Of a DNA stretch of 19,166 nucleotides, positions 15,017 to 19,166 are shown piece after piece. Under the pieces are notes generated by a model. The model saw nothing but the letters and a program-made list of their open reading frames with translations. It did not search any database and was not told the origin of the DNA. How positions within the stretch are numbered: position 1 is the first letter of the stretch; each line of letters opens with the position of its first letter. Origin of the DNA: an uncultured Erysipelotrichaceae bacterium (lineage in GTDB: Bacteria; Bacillota_I; Bacilli_A; Erysipelotrichales; Erysipelotrichaceae). The position numbers and the translations under genes were made by a program. The stretch lies in assembly GCA_934699415.1 (NCBI GenBank), contig CAKUWO010000021.1:1-19166 (forward strand), written 5' to 3'.

Positions 15017-15826
15017 TTAACGATAACTTTCTAAATGCTCAGAAATAGATGCAGCATCAATCAATCCTTTAACAATATGATCTATTCTACTTCCTTCTCG
15101 ATAGTCAGCATTAGCGATATAGTTAGCGGTATTACGATTGTGTAGTTCCATAGCTGGATCTTCAAAAATATCTGCAAAGACAGCGATAGTGGTACCACCA
15201 AATTGTGATACTACTTTCATTGAAGGCACATCTGTTAAACCATCACCAAAATAAATCATACGATTATATGGAATATATTTATCATCTTCAGGAGTTGAAC
15301 GGTTAAGGTCAATATCATTTCTTTCATCTAAGACACCTTTATTGATACGGAATAGATATTGTGTTTTAACAGTATAATTAATAACTCTACTTGGCCAGAC
15401 TGGTTTCTCGTTTTCATCAAAGTAATAACTGCAGGCGAAAATCTTCTTAAATTCATCAGCAATACTTGTACCTTTGATAATATCTTTTAGACCAGAAGAA
15501 ATGATATAATGCTCAATCTCAAGCCCTTTTGAAGCTCCATATTCATTCATTCTTTTAAACCAAGTATCAACACCAGGATATAATTCAATATATCTACCCT
15601 CTTCTCTTAATGAATCACGGGTCATATTAGGATCTGCTTGAGCAAGTAACATCATATAGCTCATAATGCCGTCAATGTTGTGCTCATCAGAAATCTCAGA
15701 ACATTTTTTCCAAAAATCCTTAGGGTCTTCAAAACCTAAACGTTTTAAAAGATGAAATTCTTGCATATCCTTAGGTGATAATGTCTTATCAAAATCATAG
15801 ATAAAAGCCATTTTGGCCTTTTTCAT
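15017..15826 (-). CDS. HAD-superfamily phosphatase (phosphoserine phosphatase-like)
   Basis: Predicted cytoplasmic phosphohydrolase, substrate unknown. The 269-aa protein has the four HAD motifs: DFDKT with nucleophile D11 and acid/base D13, the Ser pair S110/S111 in IISSG, K154 as candidate motif III lysine, and GDGLTD (194-199) supplying the Mg-binding Asp residues. A large helical insert after motif I (about 20-95) is a C1-type cap as in phosphoserine phosphatase-like members. ATG 15826 follows the pepV stop without a gap (TAAATG), and GAGGAAG in the end of pepV serves as ribosome-binding site. It is not a clear SerB because the insert differs; kept at family level. Confidence 0.82.
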   Translation of the reverse strand: MKKAKMAFIYDFDKTLSPKDMQEFHLLKRLGFEDPKDFWKKCSEISDEHNIDGIMSYMMLLAQADPNMTRDSLREEGRYIELYPGVDTWFKRMNEYGASKGLEIEHYIISSGLKDIIKGTSIADEFKKIFACSYYFDENEKPVWPSRVINYTVKTQYLFRINKGVLDERNDIDLNRSTPEDDKYIPYNRMIYFGDGLTDVPSMKVVSQFGGTTIAVFADIFEDPAMELHNRNTANYIANADYREGSRIDHIVKGLIDAASISEHLESYR

Positions 15827-17188
15827 TTATGCTTCCTCCAGCTCATTTAAATTCTTGATAGCTTCAACATAGCATAACACCTGCTTCTTAAAGCTTTCTA
15901 CTGGTAAATATTCATTAGGTGAATGGATATCACCATCTTCTCCTCTAAAGCAACATCCAAATGGCACAATACCATTGATTGATTTAGCATAAGTACCTCC
16001 ACCAATAGCTTCCATTTTAGATTCTTTATCACCTGTAACATCTGCATAAGCCTTAGTTAAAGCCTTAATCATTGGTGATTCAATATCATAGAATAATGGT
16101 TCAACATGCTTTTTAACATAGAAATTAGTATCAGCACTCTTCATTTTTTCTAAATAAGGTAAAGCTGTCTTATAATCTCTAGTAACTGGGAATCTAGCAT
16201 CGACACTCATATGAATTCCCTTTTCATCTTTATGAACAATACCGATATTGAATGATAAATTAGTATATTTATCAGTAAGTTCTTCACATCCTAATAATTC
16301 ACCATGAACATTTAAGGCAATAAATTCATGATAGAAATCAGTTAAAGGATCATTAAATCCTGCTGCATATAAAGCTTCCATTAAATAGCTAACTGCATTT
16401 TTACCTTTTTCAGGAAGTGAGCCATGAGCAGCAATACCATTTACTACAATTTTAATATTATCTTCATGGCTTAAAGTATATTCAATTTCATTTTCTTTTA
16501 AGAAAGCTTCAAATTTAGCTTCATCAAAAGAATTATTAGGAAGAATAGCTTCAACTCTTTTATTTACAATATTGGTAGCTTCGCCACCCTTAATATCAAT
16601 AATCTTTGAATTAGTATTGAGAATATCACCATCAATACATCCCTTTTCGGCGAAAATGCCTGGGAAATCAGCATCTGGTGTAAAACCCATCTTAACATTC
16701 TGTCCTTCGCATTCAACATAATGTTTCATGCATGCACTACCTGTCTCTTCATTGCATCCAGTAATCAAACGAACTCTCTTTTTGAATTTATAACCACTTT
16801 CTAAAAGATATTTAATAGCATATAAAGATGCTACAACACCACTCTTATCATCACTTACACCACGACCATATAAAACACCATCTTTTTCAACCATTTCAAA
16901 AGGATTAGTATTCCATCCTTCAAGTGGTGCTGGTACAACATCAATATGGCCAACAATGCCAATGATATCTTCACCTTCTCCTACTTCACCATAACCACAA
17001 TAATAATCGAGATTCTTAGTCTTTAAGCCTTCTCTTTCCATCATTTTTAAAGCTGCATCTAAAACCTTACGATTTTCACTACCAAATGGTAATTCATCTT
17101 GAGCAAATACTGAATTATGGGATACTAATTCTTTTAAATCCTCTTTCATTGCACTGATTTCTTTTTCTACAAATTCATAAGTTGTCAT
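15827..17188 (-). CDS. pepV: M20-family dipeptidase PepV
   Basis: Zinc-dependent cytoplasmic dipeptidase that releases amino acids from a broad range of dipeptides, including some with N-terminal D- or beta-residues in known relatives. 453 aa, close to the usual PepV size. Metal-site motifs are GHIDVVP (H81), GRGVSDDKSG (bridging D113), NEETGS (E147/E148), TPDADFP (D172) and a C-terminal DIHSPNEYLP His. A lid domain with NGIAAHGSLPEKG lies between the catalytic halves, as expected. The ATG overlaps the exonuclease stop by four bases (ATGA) and AAAGGAG lies eight bases upstream. Part of the long minus-strand operon. Confidence 0.93.
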   Translation of the reverse strand: MTTYEFVEKEISAMKEDLKELVSHNSVFAQDELPFGSENRKVLDAALKMMEREGLKTKNLDYYCGYGEVGEGEDIIGIVGHIDVVPAPLEGWNTNPFEMVEKDGVLYGRGVSDDKSGVVASLYAIKYLLESGYKFKKRVRLITGCNEETGSACMKHYVECEGQNVKMGFTPDADFPGIFAEKGCIDGDILNTNSKIIDIKGGEATNIVNKRVEAILPNNSFDEAKFEAFLKENEIEYTLSHEDNIKIVVNGIAAHGSLPEKGKNAVSYLMEALYAAGFNDPLTDFYHEFIALNVHGELLGCEELTDKYTNLSFNIGIVHKDEKGIHMSVDARFPVTRDYKTALPYLEKMKSADTNFYVKKHVEPLFYDIESPMIKALTKAYADVTGDKESKMEAIGGGTYAKSINGIVPFGCCFRGEDGDIHSPNEYLPVESFKKQVLCYVEAIKNLNELEEA

Positions 17189-17946
17189 ATATTTTTCTCC
17201 TTTATAACTAATTTAATTGGACAATGATCTGAACCGTATACATCATCTAAAATTGCTGATTCAGATACTTCATTTATAATACGATTTGATACCAAGAAAT
17301 AATCAATTCTCCAACCAACATTTCTCTCTCTTGCCCTCATCCTATAAGACCACCATGAATATTGAATCTTATCAGGATAAAGATATCTAAAGGTATCTTT
17401 AAAGCCACTATCTAAAAGAATGGTCATCTTATTTCTTTCAGCATCAGAGAAACCCGGATTATGGTGATTAGTTTCTGGATTTTTAAGATCTATCTCATTA
17501 TGAGCTACATTGAGATCTCCGGTATAAATAACTGGTTTAATCTTATCTAATTCCATCAAATAATTACGCATGCAGTCTTCAAAATACATTCGATAATCAA
17601 GCCTTAATAAACCATCCTTAGAATTAGGAATATAGGTATCAATAAAATAGAAATCAGGATATTCTAATGTGATAACCCTCCCTTCCATTGGATGTTCACC
17701 AGGGAAATCATAAGAAACCTTAAGTGGTTCTTTTTTAGTCAAGACCATCGTACCCGAATAGCCTTTTCTTTCAGCTGAAGACATATAGCGATAATAACCT
17801 CTAAATTCTTCTTCAAGCTGATTTTCTTGCATCTTAGTCTCTTGAATTGCGATAATATCAGGATCTTCTCTTTCGATTAAAGCCTGAAATTCACCTTTTT
17901 TCATACAAGCCCTAAGGCCATTAACATTCCATCCAATGATTTTCAT
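17185..17946 (-). CDS. xth: Exodeoxyribonuclease III / AP endonuclease (ExoA type)
   Basis: Mg-dependent nuclease that cuts DNA at abasic sites and trims 3' ends in base-excision repair. The 253-aa sequence closely follows B. subtilis ExoA: WNVNGLRA at the N-terminus, QETKM (metal-binding Glu), KGYSGT, DTYIPNS, the catalytic GDLNVAHNEIDLKNP, SWWSYRMRARERNVGWRID, and SDHCPI with the catalytic His. ATG 17955 is in frame, but the AAAGGA site sits immediately against it; ATG 17946 is about 8 bases from that site and gives the usual MKIIGWNVNG start. A 52-base gap with a possible promoter separates it from the DUF4015 gene, and its stop overlaps pepV. Confidence 0.95.
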   Translation of the reverse strand: MKIIGWNVNGLRACMKKGEFQALIEREDPDIIAIQETKMQENQLEEEFRGYYRYMSSAERKGYSGTMVLTKKEPLKVSYDFPGEHPMEGRVITLEYPDFYFIDTYIPNSKDGLLRLDYRMYFEDCMRNYLMELDKIKPVIYTGDLNVAHNEIDLKNPETNHHNPGFSDAERNKMTILLDSGFKDTFRYLYPDKIQYSWWSYRMRARERNVGWRIDYFLVSNRIINEVSESAILDDVYGSDHCPIKLVIKEKNI

Positions 17947-17968
17947 TTTCTTCATCCTTTATCTTTTT

Positions 17969-17977
17969 ATTTTAACA
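17969..17977 (-). promoter_or_regulatory. Possible extended -10 promoter for xth and downstream genes
   Basis: The minus strand reads TGTTAAAAT, an extended TG motif with a TAAAAT -10 identical to the two str promoters. Transcription would begin near 17962, 16 bases before the xth start. No clear -35 is visible. It would give xth-to-uppP expression independent of the upstream gene. Confidence 0.4.
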
Positions 17978-18020
17978 TGTTTCAAAAAGATATTATCTTT
18001 AACGCCTTTCTTTGAAACAT
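17977..18020. repeat. 9-bp inverted repeat spanning the DUF4015 gene stop
   Basis: ATGTTTCAA at 17977-17985 is the exact reverse complement of TTGAAACAT at 18012-18020, with a 26-base AT-rich centre holding a second small palindrome (AAAGAT/ATCTTT). It is not followed by a T run on the minus strand, so it is not a typical terminator. It could be an operator, an RNA processing structure, or chance. Confidence 0.35.
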
Positions 18021-19166
18021 TCTTTATACGATTGATAACGAATGATATTTGATGGTGCATTCCAAATAATATAACCGTCATCTAAACCATTAGCATATAA
18101 AGCTTCGATCTGTTCATTTATCTTATCAGCATCATAAATTGTTAAAGGATCACGATATATTGTGTCATATCCTTGAATCCAAGTACGTACTTTCGCTTTA
18201 TTTAAGCTTTCTTCCTGTCTTTTTAAGACATCATTTCCCCAACAATCTAATAGCCTTCCAGGAACGGTCCATACTGGCTCTTCTATACCATAATCATATG
18301 TTGCGAAATGATCTGGATATGGCATTGATGATACAACATCAACGATTGATGAAATCATCGGCCAATATTGACCATATGATGTGACATAATTATTGCTTGT
18401 TTCACCAAAAGTATCGGCTGATAGATAAACTGATTCTTGGTGTAACTGTTCTCTTGCATAGAGTAAGAAACCATTAATAGCGGTAATCATTTCTTCATTA
18501 TGTTTATTTCTAAAATCGATATTCTCTTTTATAGAATCAATGCGATCTGGGAATCTTAAATAATCAAATTGAATTTCATTAAAACCCATTTTCGCCCCTT
18601 CAAGTGCTAAGGCAATATTGTATTCCCATACTTCACGCATATATGGTGATGGCCAATAAGAATTAGCCAAGAGATATGGTTCATTAGTTTCTTTATCTAA
18701 TAAGCAATATTCTGGATAATCATTAGCATAATAAATATCTTTAAAAGTAACAATTCTTCCAACAAGATAAAGACCATTATCTTTACATTTCTTTATTGCT
18801 TCTTGATATTCTTCTTGACTTAAATAACCGTTTTCATATGAACTTGGTGAATAAGACTTAGCCACTTCTGATTTATAAGCCATACCATCAGATTCTTTAA
18901 TGTCAATCACAAAACAATTAAGACCACTATCATTAGCTAAAGCGATATATTCATCAATATTAGCTACAGCCATTTTATTTAAATAGATAGCTCTAACCTC
19001 ATTTGGCATAGGATTATTTTTAATCCAACAAATGTCATTTAAAATCCAAAATCCAAGGTTTTGAAGTATAGTTCCAACACGGAAAATATTGTGATAGGAG
19101 CCAATAACCCACTTTGTTCCATCATCTTTTAAAACTCGCCTAACTTCACTTAACCATTTAAAACAA
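17999..19166 (-). CDS. DUF4015 putative glycoside hydrolase, fused in frame to a methyltransferase piece (5' end outside window)
   Basis: From about 18998 down to the stop, some 333 residues form a DUF4015-type TIM barrel, a putative extracellular glycoside-hydrolase family. It has the starting strand EVRAIYLN, CFVIDIKESDG, LVGRIVTF, GFNEIQFDYLRFPD (the most characteristic block), MPYPDHF, TWIQGY and DDGYIIWNAPS. The first ATG in the frame is at 19009, but it has no ribosome-binding site and there is no signal peptide, which members normally carry. The frame stays open, without any ATG, from 19009 to the window edge, and that part encodes a DNA methyltransferase segment (see the separate entry). 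The barrel has therefore lost its native N-terminus. Activity is uncertain; it is followed by an inverted repeat and xth. Confidence 0.75.
   Translation of the reverse strand, partial: CFKWLSEVRRVLKDDGTKWVIGSYHNIFRVGTILQNLGFWILNDICWIKNNPMPNEVRAIYLNKMAVANIDEYIALANDSGLNCFVIDIKESDGMAYKSEVAKSYSPSSYENGYLSQEEYQEAIKKCKDNGLYLVGRIVTFKDIYYANDYPEYCLLDKETNEPYLLANSYWPSPYMREVWEYNIALALEGAKMGFNEIQFDYLRFPDRIDSIKENIDFRNKHNEEMITAINGFLLYAREQLHQESVYLSADTFGETSNNYVTSYGQYWPMISSIVDVVSSMPYPDHFATYDYGIEEPVWTVPGRLLDCWGNDVLKRQEESLNKAKVRTWIQGYDTIYRDPLTIYDADKINEQIEALYANGLDDGYIIWNAPSNIIRYQSYKECFKERR
19004..19166 (-). pseudogene. N6-adenine DNA methyltransferase fragment (CcrM/HinfI-like), truncated at the junction
   Basis: Translating the minus strand from the edge gives about 54 residues containing CFKWLSEVRRVLKDDGTKWV, IGSYHNIFR, GFWILNDICW and KNNPMPN. 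This is the highly conserved central part of beta-class N6-adenine methyltransferases (PF01555, the M.HinfI/CcrM type), in which the last motif normally continues into a segment like FxGxRFxNxHETLIW. Here it instead continues directly into EVRAIYLN of the DUF4015 protein. The catalytic DPPY would lie just outside the window; the C-terminal SAM-binding FxGxGT part is missing. Either a truncated gene or one side of a chimeric join. Confidence 0.75.

Overview
The window is AT-rich, densely packed bacterial DNA with bacillus-type Shine-Dalgarno sites (AGGAGG variants), the standard genetic code (TGG for Trp; TGA used as a stop) and short intrinsic terminators. Gene content (rpsL-rpsG-fusA-tuf, PepV, UppP, an ExoA-type nuclease, QueH instead of QueG, paired CobW-family GTPases) points to a low-GC Firmicute. 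An anaerobic gut lineage such as Erysipelotrichales or Clostridia is my inference, not something the sequence proves.

Layout. (1) 1-1710: guaA (GMP synthase) on the minus strand, divergent from (2) an adenosine deaminase gene at 1711-2715; both handle purines. (3) 2724-4188, minus: a likely three-gene unit of a small PH-like membrane protein, a degenerate pyrophosphatase-like protein and a nitroreductase. It is driven by an extended -10 promoter so close to the first start codon that the mRNA may be leaderless. (4) 4237-6987, plus: tgt-queA-queH, the last three steps of queuosine synthesis on tRNA, overlapping and ending in a terminator. (5) 7079-11523, plus: the str operon rpsL-rpsG-fusA-tuf, with a consensus promoter, a structured 90-nt leader, a probable second promoter before tuf and a strong terminator. 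(6) 11540-19166, minus: a tightly coupled run that reads, in transcription order, methyltransferase/DUF4015 fusion frame, exonuclease III, PepV dipeptidase, HAD phosphatase, two small membrane proteins, a His/Cys-rich COG0523 GTPase, a second GTPase with a DUF1980-like tail, and uppP.

Two observations stand out. First, the reading frame of the last gene stays open to the window edge. Its upstream part is clearly a piece of an N6-adenine DNA methyltransferase, joined in frame to a DUF4015 TIM-barrel protein that has lost its normal N-terminus. This is either a real recombination product or an assembly or amplification chimera. Second, two adjacent, overlapping G3E GTPase genes form a pair: one has a CxCC motif and a very His-rich metal-binding segment. 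The other lacks CxCC and carries a C-terminal domain resembling that of YcgQ/DUF1980 proteins, suggesting an undescribed metal-handling pair.

No tRNA, rRNA, CRISPR array, insertion sequence or intergenic stretch over 300 bases was seen; the largest gap (6988-7203) holds the queH terminator, the str promoter and the rpsL leader.
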